Source: Quillaja saponaria (taxonomy: Eukaryota > Streptophyta > Magnoliopsida > Fabales > Quillajaceae). Taken from it: 64,000 bases of DNA. A model generated the notes under the pieces. That model was not told where the DNA came from, ran no database searches, and saw only the letters and a program-made list of their open reading frames with translations. The stretch is taken from positions 1,612,001 to 1,676,000 of the forward strand of contig CM055607.1 in NCBI GenBank assembly GCA_029379385.1, in the 5' to 3' direction. Both the position numbers and the translations under genes were made by a program. Positions 35,330-48,200 of the stretch are shown one piece after another (positions within the stretch are counted from its first letter, which is position 1; every line of letters starts with the position of its first letter).

Positions 35330-35660
35330 ATGAGTTATTTCCCCACGTCCACGTGTCAATATAAGAATGGCTCGTCTTCCTGAGTTGAGTTATAGGAGGC
35401 ACCGATTGATTAGGCAGCTCAATGATTGGAAAGGAGTTTGGGTAGTCTTTGAAGGTTGGCTTGTGAGGCAGATGAGTGTTGGCTGAGAGTTAAATTATTT
35501 AAATTACTAAAATACCCCTGTAGTAGTCATTCAGATAATCATGAGGTGGAGCGTTGTGATTGGTTGAAAGCAGGTAATCATGCGGACATCCGTGTATTGA
35601 ACGGAACGGAACGGAATCAGGTTATGTTCTCTTCTTGCATTTATTTTTTTCCGTTTGGTC
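35330..35660. promoter_or_regulatory. Promoter-like patch without an evident gene
   Basis: A base-balanced patch inside AT-rich DNA, carrying CCACGTGTC (about 35349-35357), two CAATGATTGG/TGATTGG CCAAT-like sites and a triple GGAAC repeat near 35.60 kb. No reading frame with coding character follows on either strand. Confidence 0.25.
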
Positions 35661-38600
35661 CAACGCTTTCCCACCTAAATAAATTTAAATTGAATTAAAA
35701 AAAAGTCAGTTATAATTGTCCCCCTTGACATTTGGTACCACTATTTTTTAGTCAAATAATAATTAATTCATTTCTGTTGTGTTGTGTTGTTATTTATTTT
35801 ATATAAGCAAATAATGGATAAAATTATTGGTGCATTAAAGGTAATAAATTAATAAATACTAATGATGATGATCAGGAGAATAGGACTGCCATGATTTGTG
35901 GAACGATGGTGATAACACTGTTGTGATTGCAAAATATTGTACTTAAGCTAGGGATGCATTTTGTTTAATTAGTTCGGATATTATTTTCATACGTGAGTAA
36001 GTTTTATTTAGATTTATTTAAAATATGTGTTTAACTAGTCTCAAGTATTGTTTAAATGTAAAAGTCTTATCTTGTTGTCATATTATAATTCTTAGTTATA
36101 TATCAAGTCGTCTACCATATATTTCTTATGTTATTGTACTTTATTGATATAGTATCAGTTCAAGTTTCATTAAGACCCCTTTTTTTTTTTTTCCTTCTCT
36201 AGCTGCTACATTAAAAAAAAAAGTTTTAGTAAAATCCTAAATCAAATATGTGAAAAAGGAGGTGGTGGTTTAAGTAAAATCTTAAAAGAAAAGAAAAAAA
36301 TAATATTAAATCAAATATTTATCAGATTGACCATATTTGCTTTATTAGATTATTAACAGTGTCACGAATTAATGTCTTGGTTGTTTCGTTCTTTTGCTGG
36401 CTGCTAATTGGTGCTTACATATAGTTTTCAAAGCTTTGGCCAATGGAAGTTCAATGTACTAGTCTAAACATATATGGCATTGGTCTCACAAACATTTGAT
36501 TTAATTTTTTCTTTGAAAATGGATGCATACTTTGAATATTGAAATATGTTCATTGAAAAACTAACAAGTTGGATTGTTTCAAAGTAAAAATACAATTATA
36601 TACTTTGAAAATTTACAAATTGTGAAAGAGATGTGGGTAAGAATTTTTATTTATTTATTTTCTATTTTGCGAAAGGTTTACGTATATATACACTGACATC
36701 TCTAACGCACTAGAAAAGTTATAAATGAAAAAAAAAAAATAGATTCATCTGCATATGTAGACATCATTTGTTTCATTGAATCTAACAAAATATAATAAAA
36801 TTATTTTTATCCAATATTTGGTGTGTGTTCATGCATAATGTGAATATGATTATTTTATCAACCTATCAACTTATTAAAAGCATATTGTTGGTAAATATGT
36901 GTCATAAATTGGTAAATAAATTATTTTATGTTGTTTAATTAGATGCTTATGAAATTCATTTCTATTTATACTTTTTGATCATATAATATTTGTTTTGTTG
37001 GTAAATATCAAACTAGCCTCGGTTAAATCTACTTTTTGGTCAAATAATATTTGTGTTAGAAAATTTGCCTAAGGTTTATCTTTTTCAGTGTCTCTTGTCG
37101 TTTTCAGTTCATTCAGTGGAGGTTGAATTAATTGTATGACTATAATAATATCATGTTTAAATGAGTAATATCATCCTCTCTATAATCATAAAGCAATATA
37201 TATATATATTGAGTTTCTACATCGGGAAGAAACATAAATTAAATTGTGTTTTGAATAAAAAAAGGTATAGACAAATATATATATATATATATATTTGGGT
37301 GATAAAAAAAGGAGAAGAAAAAAGACTTATTTAAACTATCGATGCAGAGGTGCATCTTTTGTTGAGGCGCTAGTTTAATAAAGTGTTTTTTATACAATTA
37401 AAGAATTTATGTTGTGATATGTATTTAATGCTAATTATCACATTTAAAAAATATAAATATAGAAAAAATTAAAAGACTTAATTATAAATTAGATTTCCGT
37501 AAAAGTACAAGAAAGTTTATTATTACTAGTGAAGGACGTAAGGAATCTTTGTGTTGAAAAATACATGTATATATAATCAAATTTCACGTGTTAGTCATCA
37601 AAATTTCATACAAAAGTAAAGTCATCAATTTTTGAAAGTGAAAAAAAACGGTGTTATCTCATTTCTAAATTGACTTAGAATAAAAAATAATTAAAAAATT
37701 ATTATTATTTTCAGTCTATCTATGTTCTTAATATTTTTTTTGCCCCTTTTTTCTTCATTAAATATAAAATAATATATTCAAGATAAATCAGAGCATTAAG
37801 AAATAGAAAAATTAAATTATAAAGAAAATGTAAGAAGATTTCAAAAAACGTATTCAACTAGAAAAGAAAATGAAAAACAAATTTTAATAATGAGATTTAG
37901 ATAAAAAATTATTAAAATAGAATATATATATATATATATATATTTATATTAAAGTGTTGTTATTATTATTATTATTTAGTTTTTTGGGTTTTTATTTTAT
38001 TTTTACAAGTATTGATGTGAGACTAATTTATCAAGCTATGTCGTAACTGGAAAACCCTTCCAACAATTATATGCTCCAAGGATCATTCATACTAAATCAA
38101 TTTATACATAAAAAAAAAAAAAATAAGAAGAAAAAAAAAACAAGGTACCACTTTAGAATTTTCTTTTTTCTTAGATTGTATGAAAATCAAATCAAATGCA
38201 AATTAACATAAAAATAAAAATAATTATGAGATGAAAAATCATGGGTATAATGCTCATATGCATGGCACATGACAATCTTAATTATACAAAATGTAAATAA
38301 CTCGAACTCGTTATATTTAAACACAAAAGAAAAAAAAAAAAAAAACTTTTTTAATGTCTTTTTTTCCCATTAACTAGGAAGTCAATATTCTACCAAAAAA
38401 AGAAAAGACAATTAAAAGAAAATATACAAAATGATTTCATATAGATCAATCTTTGCATCTTTAGATAACTAATCCAAATTAAACTCACAAATCATGAACA
38501 ATAATTGTGCCATGACAAATAACTTCAACAAAATATACATTCTATATTACATTGGATTAGCAAGTACTCTTTAGGACAGCTAGGAAGCAATACATAGTAT

Positions 38601-38667
38601 TTGTTAGCTCCAAGTGAGTCTTCCAAAGAGATTAAGGGAAGAAATTGTATGAATCCTGCAGGTGTAG

Positions 38668-38847
38668 AAACATGTGGAACCTGAAATAAGTCAGTCTGTT
38701 CCTCAATCTCCTCCCTTTGATGGAAACATGCCTTGGCAGGGCCTTCCCATTCGAATCTACACTATGACTGACATGGAAAACTGTCATGCTGCTCTCAGAG
38801 CTTCTTTCCTAAAAAAAGCTTGTGTCTTTGATATATCATTGATTTGA
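38668..38847 (+). pseudogene. Coding-like island, possible gene relic or short exon
   Basis: An open stretch of 59 codons bounded by in-frame stops (TAG at 38665, TGA at 38845) in otherwise stop-dense, AT-rich DNA. The translation has normal protein composition, for example SPPFDGNMPWQGLPIRIYT followed by MTDMENCHAALRASF, and codon use like the neighbouring genes. An internal ATG at 38728 would give 39 residues. An AG lies directly before it (38667), so it could be an exon. Just upstream, in a frame one base off, another stop-free run (ESSKEIKGRNCMNPAGVETC) reaches 38683. I do not recognise the family. It may be a decayed or frameshifted gene, an unlinked exon or chance. Confidence 0.35.
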
Positions 38848-38937
38848 TATTGAACTATCAACTTCTTCCTTAGTATCATTTTCATCTTCATCTTGATTAC
38901 CGAGATATTTTTCGAACATAATAAATGAATTTTCCAT
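38836..38937 (-). CDS. Short acidic ORF, 33 residues, doubtful
   Basis: Minus-strand frame from an ATG at 38937 to TGA at 38836, starting MENSFIMFEKYLGNQDED and ending in an acidic/Ser tail. It overlaps the end of the plus-strand coding-like island by 12 bases. Composition is protein-like but the length is small and no relative is known to me; it may be a C-terminal exon of something lost or a chance ORF. Confidence 0.15.
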   Translation of the reverse strand: MENSFIMFEKYLGNQDEDENDTKEEVDSSISNQ

Positions 38938-40048
38938 TGATGAAAAGAAAAAAAAAATAATAATAATAATATATATATATATATATATATATTAATTGTT
39001 TTTATTAGTTAATTTGAAGATGTGTGAAAAATTCTTTGAAGACTAAGAGTTACATATAGATGAGAGGGTCATGTCAAAATTAAGAAAAACAATCGGCGTC
39101 TTGATAAATACAATGTTCGAGTGGTTTTGGGTTGGTTACGAAAGAAAAAGAAACATAATTACTTGTTTTGAATTACCTTATATAGATAGTAGATAGTTTT
39201 GAGTAGGTAGGAAATTAGAATGCAAAGAATCCAAATGATAATAAATAATAAATACCAAAAAAAGATGGCCTTTGAAAAATATATCTTATTGGCAGCTAGT
39301 TCACCATAATCTTAATTTGTTGTTTTTATTATGTTAGGCAAGAGTGATATATTATCCAAGTACAATTGGTTAGTCATTAATATTTCCCAAACAAATTCTT
39401 AAGTAGAAGACCTATATAAAGATTCTTGCTTATTTTTTAGACTTGTAAATTTTGTGTTATGGTTCTAATATTTCACATCGATTGTGCAGACAACAGACTT
39501 CGAGCACAATGCTCCATGAGCTAATTTGAGTTACTTGATGTGGTTATATATTAAGAATTTGAACTATTTTCTTTTGTGAACTTACTTTTGGAGTAAATTA
39601 TACACAAATTCTAAAAGGTTATGTTCACTGGATGGCAAAATTAATGGTAGCAACTGGTGCCAGAGATTCTCTAGTCTTCTTCTCTTATTTCTGTTTGAAC
39701 AACTGTAAACTAAAGGATATAATTATCAAAAGGAAAAATGAGAATGTCCATATAGCATATCTGGTGATGCTATTATGGACTGCTATTATATATGTACTGC
39801 TGGTCACTAATAATTAATTGTTATAAGAAAATATGTAAAGCCAAATATTACTAGAAAATATTTCCCGGTGAATAGGACCGTCAACGAATTTATCATTTGA
39901 CATTGATGATGTAAAATTTTCATAAAATGACCAGTACAGTATAAAAAGAATGCACAGTGAAGTGTTTGCATAAATCTGGGGCTAAACATTCTAGAGTTTA
40001 CAACTGAATATATATTGTCTAAAACACAGGCTTCTTTCACTGACTGAG

Positions 40049-43000
40049 TCACTGAAACCCTGCAACTTCAAAAACCCGAGCAGTACCATCCAGTGAAACC
40101 GAGACAAGATATTCCCTGTTAGAAGACAGAGAAAGAGATTGAATGGCATCTTTGTGCCCGCTGAACATCGTTACACAATCACCGGAGAGACTGTCCCATA
40201 GTCTTACTTTTCCATCCACACAACCAGTAGCCACATACCTAGATTCACCAAGCCATGTCAAGCAGGTTACTCCATCCTGTTCATATAGCAAAATTCCTTG
40301 TCAAATAATAATGAAAATGCAAATATTCCCAGCAAAAGTACAAATTATGACCAATGAGAATGTAGTTGGTATATCCTAATCAAATAAAATATACAAGACA
40401 TGTACTGATTTACACAAGGCAAGAGCTAGCAGACCAGACCTCATGCTCACACGTGCTACGGGGTAATGAATGCTGCACATCCCAGATGATAAGATTTCGA
40501 TCCATGCCTCCAGTTGCAGCCCATTGGGAGCTAACACGCATAAATTCAAGTCATGAAACTGTCAACCAATGTAAACTAACATTCCAAGTTCTATAAAGTC
40601 AGAAGAGTCAACCAAACTACTCAGTTTTTAAGATCGTGTAGGTGGAAGAAGTCCAAATAGGTTGGTGCAGGAAACGATTAAATTAATTAAGTTCAGTTCT
40701 GCCAGATCATTTTTGCACTGCTATTCCTTATCAGGTAAAGTGAAACCTGTGTAAATTCTGTGTTGTATAATTGAAGGTAGGGTAAAGGAAGTTCAGTTGA
40801 ACTTATTGCAATATAATTAGAATTCAATTTTATTATGTCACACATTACAGATTCTTCACATCCATTTAGAACATAATCAATCCATACCTTAAAGAACAAA
40901 ATGTTGAACTTTGGTACCAAACACTGCACTATCATGCACAAACATACAAATACAAGGATAGGTTTGACAATTTTAATCCTTACCTTGCTCCAAATGCAAC
41001 ACATTCAATGGAATCTGAATGAGCAGCCAGGGAACTAACAACCTGTTGATATCAAGAGGTAAGTTTATCAAACGCCTGCCTACAGAGTAGAACTATTTGA
41101 TTCTACAAAAATGCCTTTAATCATGCAGTACAAACGAATAAAAGGAGAGAATAAAATTACAAGATTAGGTAGACAAGGGGTCAATAATTCACATAAGCAT
41201 ATGATTAATGCAAGTGGGATAGACATTAAGTATCTATAAACTGTTAAAATTTTACATACAAGCAAGCTGAATAAGAATAGAATAAGTAACAAATATCATG
41301 TTGACCAATTTTTTCATCCTGCAGGCATAAACAAGAGAAAAAGAATATCAAGTGCAACAAAAACCACATACCTTCCCGGTTGCAATATTCACAATGTGGA
41401 GAGAACCATCCTCAGCACCAGTAAGAGCAAGAGTTGAATCAGAGCTTATGGTCAAGCATGTCAATCCTTTAGCATGGTAGAGATGGCCTAACAAAAACAT
41501 TTTAGATCAGGATGTCAAATAAAATTTGAGGTAGAAATTTTTTACCATCAACCTTTGAGAAATTCAGTTAGGAAAATATGAACTAACCTAAAAGAATAAT
41601 GTTCCTCCACTTCCATATAATGAATGTTAAATTTTCTTTTAGAATGAGGTTAAACCATGTTTTGGTCCTCAGACCATTTTTCAATTGATATCCTCCATTT
41701 TCAGTAAAAAAAATCCAATCTTTTCTTAAAAGAATTAGTAAGATTTCCAACTGTAACTGCATTACAGTGCTGCCACAAAACTTTTCCCACTCTGACTCCT
41801 AAAATAGCATGAGCTTGTTGAGATGATGCCAATTTTTTTCTAATTGTAGGACTACATTCATTTTATATCTCCATATTTCGAAGCATCGAACTCATATAAA
41901 CAAAATATAAATCAGATCATTAATTTTTAGTGCAAAATTTGTAATGACATGGGACAACTGGATGCCATTGAAGTCTTGAACCAGTTCAAAAAGTTAAGAG
42001 AGTTGATTGTTTCAACCAAATGTTGTACCAGATTAATACAAAACAATGGATACAGAGATAAAAAAGTAATTTGGTAAGATGGATCTCCAGAAAAAAAGCA
42101 GCACCAAAACCAATAGTTTCAGAAACCACTTTACAAGTTACATGCCACAACTTCTACGAGACAGAATAGTCTTCCTCAATCCTCACTTCTCTCAAGTCCT
42201 CTGCTTCATGAACTTTGCTAGAGTTTCCTTTCAAAACAATCAATAGGATTAGGGAGCCTATAGTATTATTTCATGTTTACATTTTTTTGTACTTTTCTAC
42301 TTTTCTTTTCCTCTTCTTTTTTTTGCTCAGAAGCATTCCTTTTTTCAATTGTACTTTTTTCTGCTTCTCTTTCTTGATGATATTTCTTATATATAAAGGA
42401 AAAAAAAAAGAGTTACAGCTTACTGGCATCAGTCAAACTGTCAAATTTCTGTTTCAGTTAATATCATATTTTTGGGAAGTTAAGTGCACCAACTTGTGAA
42501 AAGTGAAAATACACTTGGTGAATGAAATTCACATACCCTTAACTTCATGAATGGTTTCACCACTTTTAGGGTTCCATATCCTCATAGTTGCATCATTAGA
42601 ACCAGTACATATCACTTTACCTGAAGCAACCAGCAAAAGGCAGGCCAAGAAAATAGATTTCAGTAAATATGCAAGAAAACAGAGTAAGTAACGGTAGAAA
42701 GCACACCAAGATTAGAAAAAAATGGTCTACCATCATGAGTAAAATCGCCGCAAGTCACACTACTACCATGACCTGAAAAAATATTAAGACAGGCGCCTTT
42801 ATCAGCATTCCACATCCAAACAGTTGAATCCTCTGAACCAGCCAACAGTAGGTGTCCTTTTGGATGCCATTTGAGCCACTGAAAAATCACAGGTAAGTCC
42901 TTGGCAATAAATGAGTGTCGGACAACCGTGTACTTCAAAACAACCTTACCTCAATGCCCCCTCCAGGACCTTCAAGTGCACATTTGTGGTTTCCTGATGT

Positions 43001-43995
43001 ATCCCAGATTTGTATACTTCCATCTAAGCTTCCTGATGCAAGCAACTGTCCATCTTTGCTAAAAGCTAAACTAGATACAGAATCCTTATGACCTGCACCA
43101 AATTAAAAACAGACTCTCAATGTAATAATTAATTGACCAATTCCATGGCTTGAACTTATGCCTGTTATACTCTTCTAGCAACCCAAATGTAAACTGATCA
43201 AATTATCATTACTTGCACCTACCTTGGAGCTCAGAAGTCCAATCCCCTCGACCAATCCTCCAAAGAAACCCTCTGTCATCACCGCCACCAGTAATCACTA
43301 ATGTTGCATCTGTTGGGCTGCAAGCAACTGAGTATAGTTCACCTGAGCAGAAAAAATGAAGAAAATTACAGAGAATAATCATTAAAAGCCGTGGTCATAG
43401 ATCACATAGCATACAATCCAGGTATTTGACCGGCCAATAATAAATTCTCAAGCAATCAAGGAAACCATTAGCAATTTAGCGATTAATATGCAGCGTAAAC
43501 CCTTAAGTGAGACATAAAAGTAGTGAAGTGTTGCCCGTGTTTTACACTCATAATTATTAAGACCTTCCTACAACTTCAGTCATTCCCACTAGCATACTAA
43601 GAAAGTCTACCAGAACCAAGGGGAACATATGAATATAGCCAGCACAATAAGTAGATAAAATTAAAGGATTTGGAAGAATAACGAAACAGTAAGATAAAAT
43701 TCTTACTATTATGGCCTTCAAATGAGTGAATAGAATCATCAGGCCCCTCTGCAATCATCGAAACAACTATCAAGACCCAGTTTTTTTTTTATAAAACCAA
43801 AAAGCTGAAAACTTTATAATGAAATAATGACTATTGCATACCATAATTTTCATCATCAGAAAATTCTTGATCTTCAGCATCAGGAAGGTCTTCAGCATCC
43901 ATAGTTTCTTCGTGCATTATGTCATTTTCATCTAGGAAAACCTCTCCATTATCGTCGTCTTCGTCGAGATCAGAAATGCCAATTGGATTATTCAT
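40049..43995 (-). CDS. AAMP-like WD40 repeat protein (10 exons)
   Basis: Exons: 43842-43995, 43707-43748, 43223-43342, 42950-43092, 42731-42878, 42537-42620, 41372-41487, 40984-41042, 40440-40530, 40049-40276. Phases close to 394 residues. An acidic N-terminus ([20 protein letters not shown]) is followed by about eight WD repeats filling the rest, with [45 protein letters not shown] and TARVFE. This is the plant counterpart of animal angio-associated migratory cell protein (AAMP; Arabidopsis At1g71840), a beta-propeller scaffold linked in other organisms to ribosome biogenesis and trafficking; no enzymatic activity is expected. The start at 43995 is the first ATG in frame. The gene is divergent from the IST1-like gene, 1.24 kb between start codons. 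Confidence 0.94.
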
Positions 43996-45238
43996 CTTAC
44001 ACTTTCGAACTTCAACCTTATTGGGTTTCTCAGGCAATCTGCGGCAACTAGGAAGAGGTAAGCAGATTGGAGGCTACGGGAACAAAAATGCCTACAACTT
44101 ACGAGTGGAGCAAAGCTTCGATTTTGGCCGCCGTTTTGCTTTTGAAGGAGGGTAAGGCACCTAGGCGGCTAGCTCATGCACTCCGAGGGATCCGGAGTAG
44201 GAAACAGGGTAACGCGTCAGCAGGTCCAACACTCCGTCTCGTGAAATAAACTTTTTTTTTTTTTTAGTTGTGAAAATTTGTGATTAATCAAGATAAATAA
44301 TTTAAAAATAAATTACATTAAATTTTTTTTTTAAATATAAAATCATATAAATAAAAATCCTCTTTATTTTTAAGAACTATACAACTTTCCATATCTTCTA
44401 TATATTTATATTTATAAAAGATCTAAAATTTCATAGTAAGATAATCATAATCTTCACTAAAAAATAATAATAATTTTTTTATAATAGCAGCAATATAACT
44501 TGTATAATTTTAAGAAAAAACATCTGAATAATTGTTATAATTTTATTGAGTTAAGTAGGTTTTGTTGAAAATAGTTATATGATGATTTGAATTATAATTT
44601 ATTAAGTTTAATTGATTGAGTTGGGTTGAATAGTTAAAATTATTTATTAAAATAACATTTATTATTAAATATGTTAGTAAAAAGAAATTCCTGTTAATAT
44701 ATATTTTATTCAGATTAAATAAGATTATAATCTATTTTTGGTTCAGTCAGATCTTGACACGATATGATATTGCCATCCTAGCTAGAAGCCTAGAACCAGA
44801 AGCAACCATGTTGCTCCGAACCTTAAGACAGTGTTTGCCTCGTTAATAAATTGTTCTCCAGCCTAGTATCCCGCGTTAAATAGTGTGTAAAGCACCAGTA
44901 AGAAACGCAGTGATAAGGAAAGAGCGAAAATTTCGAGCTCATTTTCAACGAATACTTCGTTCTTAAGGAAAATCCAAACATAGTGTAGCAGGTAACATCT
45001 CTCCCTCTCTGTCATTCGTCATCTCGGATGTCCCTCTCTACCTTTTCTTTTTATAATTCTCTTTACCTTTTCATAAAAAATAAATAAATCATCATATTAG
45101 AGATTTATAATTACAATTCAACAATCAGTTTGCGTTGTTTTGGACACTCACTGCCATGAATCTTTGAGTTATTTGATTTTTTTCCTTCTGGGTTTGTTTT
45201 CTGCAACTCAGGGTGTGATTCTGATCGGAACAGCAACC
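43996..45238. promoter_or_regulatory. Bidirectional promoter region with IST1-like leader intron
   Basis: This interval separates the start codons of the WD40 gene (minus) and the IST1-like gene (plus). Bases 43996-44240 are base-balanced and probably hold the WD40 leader and start region; 44240-44780 is AT-rich. For the plus gene a donor (GCAG then GTAACA) at 44992 and an acceptor (CAACTCAG) ending at 45211 suggest a 220-base leader intron just before the ATG at 45239. Confidence 0.5.
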
Positions 45239-48200
45239 ATGTCGATGCTTGGTTCCTTCTTCAACCAGGGCTTTAAAGCTTCCAAGTGGTACCATTTCAT
45301 AACTTTTTTTCAGCTATTTCTATCTTATGGGTTGCTTTCAAATTTGAAATTTTGATTTAAGGGTTATGATTTTCGAGGTTTGGAATGTATGTTCTATGTA
45401 GTAGTTGGGGAAAATTTCAGAATTTCAACTTTTCTTTAAGGGGATCCATGAAAATAGAAACTAATGCACTTGAGGTAGAAATAGAAGTATTCAATTACTA
45501 GGTGTGTTTCAACTTTCAACCGAGTCATTTTTTCTAGCAAAAAGAAGAAGAAGGAATTATTGTGTTTTCAGTCTTCGTATGCACATGGTATAAACAAACT
45601 GGGTTCTTGACAAGGTTTAAACTGCATTTTCTTTTTCATTTTTATTGTCGAGTTGTTTATACTACTTTATATATGACAACTCATTCAGCATCAGTCATAA
45701 TTATGTGTATACTTCCTAATTTAATGGATCTGACATTTGATAATTTCTTTGTTGGCAGTAAAACCCTGCTAAAATTGACAATTCCTCGGATAAAGTTGCT
45801 GAGGAACAGAAGAGAGATTCAGTTAAAGCAGATGCGGCGAGATATTGCAAAGCTTCTTGAGACCGGTCAAGAAGCTACTGCTCGCATAAGGGTAAAGACA
45901 TTGGTTTGCATAAGATTATCACAATTTTTTTTCTGTCTTGATATACAACTATAATTTTAAAAACACTAAACAATAGGCTTCTTGGAATGAGCTTTATTGA
46001 GGATCCCCTTTCAGGTGGAGCATATTATCAGAGAGGAAAACATGATGGCTGCTCAAGAGATCATTGAACTGTATTGTGAGCTGATTGCTGTCCGCCTTCC
46101 AATTATTGAATTGCAAAGGTAACTATAATAAATTAATTAATAAACAAAATGGTATAAATGGCGGACCTTAATTTATGCTTCCATTACAGCCATGAGGCAT
46201 ATCTATCCAATCAAATTCAAAATGGTGATAAACTTTTCTGTGAATAAGTCTAAGATTAAAAAAAATAAAAAAATAAAAAATGGAAGGATATAATTTTTCT
46301 TTTTATCAAAGAGTATAGATTTTTCTTAGAACTATGATATTCCTTCCAGACTTCTATCTGTAGGGTGCTCCTAAACATGAGTGGTCTGGGTTAGGCTATC
46401 TCAGCAATAATCCATTTCAAGCACCTAAATTGTTTCTGAGGATTGTTTTGAATTATTGAGCTTGTGGTAAAGTTACCATGGAAGTTTCAGACATGTTACT
46501 TTGATTTTCTTTACAAGGAGAACATGATGAGACCCATAATTAATTTTTATTTGTAATGGAGATCAGTTCATGTAGACTACAGCAACCCCCCCCCCCCCCC
46601 CCCCCCCCCACAAAAAAAACCAAAAAAAAAAAAAAAAAAACACTTTGTGGTGATGCCAATTTATTTATTTTTATAGTATGATTATCATATTTGCATAGCA
46701 AGTCAGTTTAGCATTTCAATTGCCTATGATTATGAACTACTATAAAGTTTGATTGCTTCTTGAAGCTACATACTGGCACAGCTCGGGTTCAATTAATTCT
46801 GTGAGATTATATATCCATACTCTCAATGTTGCTCAGGGAATGTCCTCTGGATTTGAAGGAAGCAATATCTAGTGTATGTTTTGCTGCACCAAGATGTGCC
46901 GATCTGCCAGAGTTGCTGCAGGTTCAATTGCTGTTTGCATCCAAATATGGGAAAGAATTTGTATCAGCAGCTACCGAGCTCATGCCAAATTGTGGTGTTA
47001 ATCGCCAGGTTACATGAGCTTTCATCTTAAAAAGGGTTTTTGTGCTGCTCGTATTGTTTTCCTTTCCGTGACATTATTCCTTGGAATTATACATTTCTAA
47101 TTGCAGTTAATAGAGCTGCTATCAGTTCGTGCTCCTTCAGCTGAGAAAAAGCTGGAGCTTCTGAAGGAAATTGCGGTTGACCACGAGTTAGATTGGGATC
47201 CAGCTGCTTCTGAAACTGCATTCTTTAAACCACACGAAGACTTACTAGTAAGTAATGCACTGCAGTGCCTTGACTCCATTTGCTGTTCTCATAAGCCATA
47301 ACACATGTCCTCTCTTTGTCAGAATGGACCAACACAGTTTGTTAGTGGCTCTACATTGCCTCTTCCCAAGGATAATCACAATGAAGCTTTGTATGCTGCT
47401 CCTGCTGAAACCCAAAAAGAAAATCTTGACTCTGATTCTGAGTCCAGCATAGAATTTCCTGAAGTTCCTAAAGGATCGGTTCGACCAAGCTCGGATGTTG
47501 CCTCAGCACCAGTGATAGCCACACCCTCAGCATTAGCTCTAGACCCTGAAATTAATCATGACTCATCAAGACATCCTGGATTTATTGCAGATCTGAAGGA
47601 TGAGCTACCTGTAAAAGCTGAGGAGGTAATTAAAGAAAAATCAGTGGCTGATAGAGATGAACTTAATACTTCAGCTGGTAATGTGGAAAATAAACAATTT
47701 GTGCCATTCATCTCTCCTCCATCAGTATCATCTCCGTCATTTTCTGCAAGACGTAGTAATTCACCTCCATCTCTTTCAAGGACCGAAAGTGAGGCCAATG
47801 TGGATTTACAGGATGTGCTGGCTGCTGCTCAGGCTGCTGCTGAATCTGCTGAACGTGCGGCAGCTTCAGCTCGCTCAGCAGCTAGTCTTGCACAAGTCCG
47901 TATTAGTGAGCTTACCAAGAAAAATGGTGACCGAGTCCCTGATAGTACATTGGAAAACCCATTTCATACAAGTAATCGTAATCAGCCTGCTGCAATAGAG
48001 AAGGAATATCTCAATTATGAAAATCCAATGAGAGACTTCGATGCTGGTGCTGTAAACCACCTTGAACCTCATCAAGATAATGTTGCTGCCATGAAATTAG
48101 AGACATCAAATCTTCCTTCTCTTGACACACTCAAAGCAGATTTTGATTCTTCTCTCCCCAGTGATCAAGTAGCAGATAACTCGTCTGCCAGTCACCAGCC

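Larger units (their letters stand above)
32911..40048. other. Seven-kb gene-poor region
   Basis: The FAB1D promoter should occupy the left end (about 32.9-33.3 kb) and the WD40-gene 3' untranslated region the right end (about 39.8-40.05 kb). Between them I find no gene of normal size. It holds a candidate MITE (33.53-34.14 kb), a less AT-rich promoter-like patch at 35.33-35.65 kb with a CACGTGTC box, several (TA)n tracts, and a coding-like island at 38.65-38.94 kb. Confidence 0.6.

Noticed and set aside
38941..38992. A-run, (TAA)n and (TA)n cluster as a possible element end
   Set aside because: Simple sequence only; no inverted repeat or target duplication around it.
39632..39817. 61-codon plus-strand frame near the WD40 gene 3' end
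   Set aside because: No motif or splice context; composition matches the surrounding AT-rich spacer.
33200..40048. Search for an EPF2-like peptide gene, as its Arabidopsis counterpart lies between SERK2 and FAB1D
   Set aside because: I looked for the Cys-rich EPF signature (CSYACG..C, C.C) on both strands and did not see it; the gene is probably elsewhere in this genome.
45562..45954. 130-codon frame covering IST1-like exon 2
   Set aside because: It is intron read-through on both sides of a real 133-base exon; only the middle part is coding.
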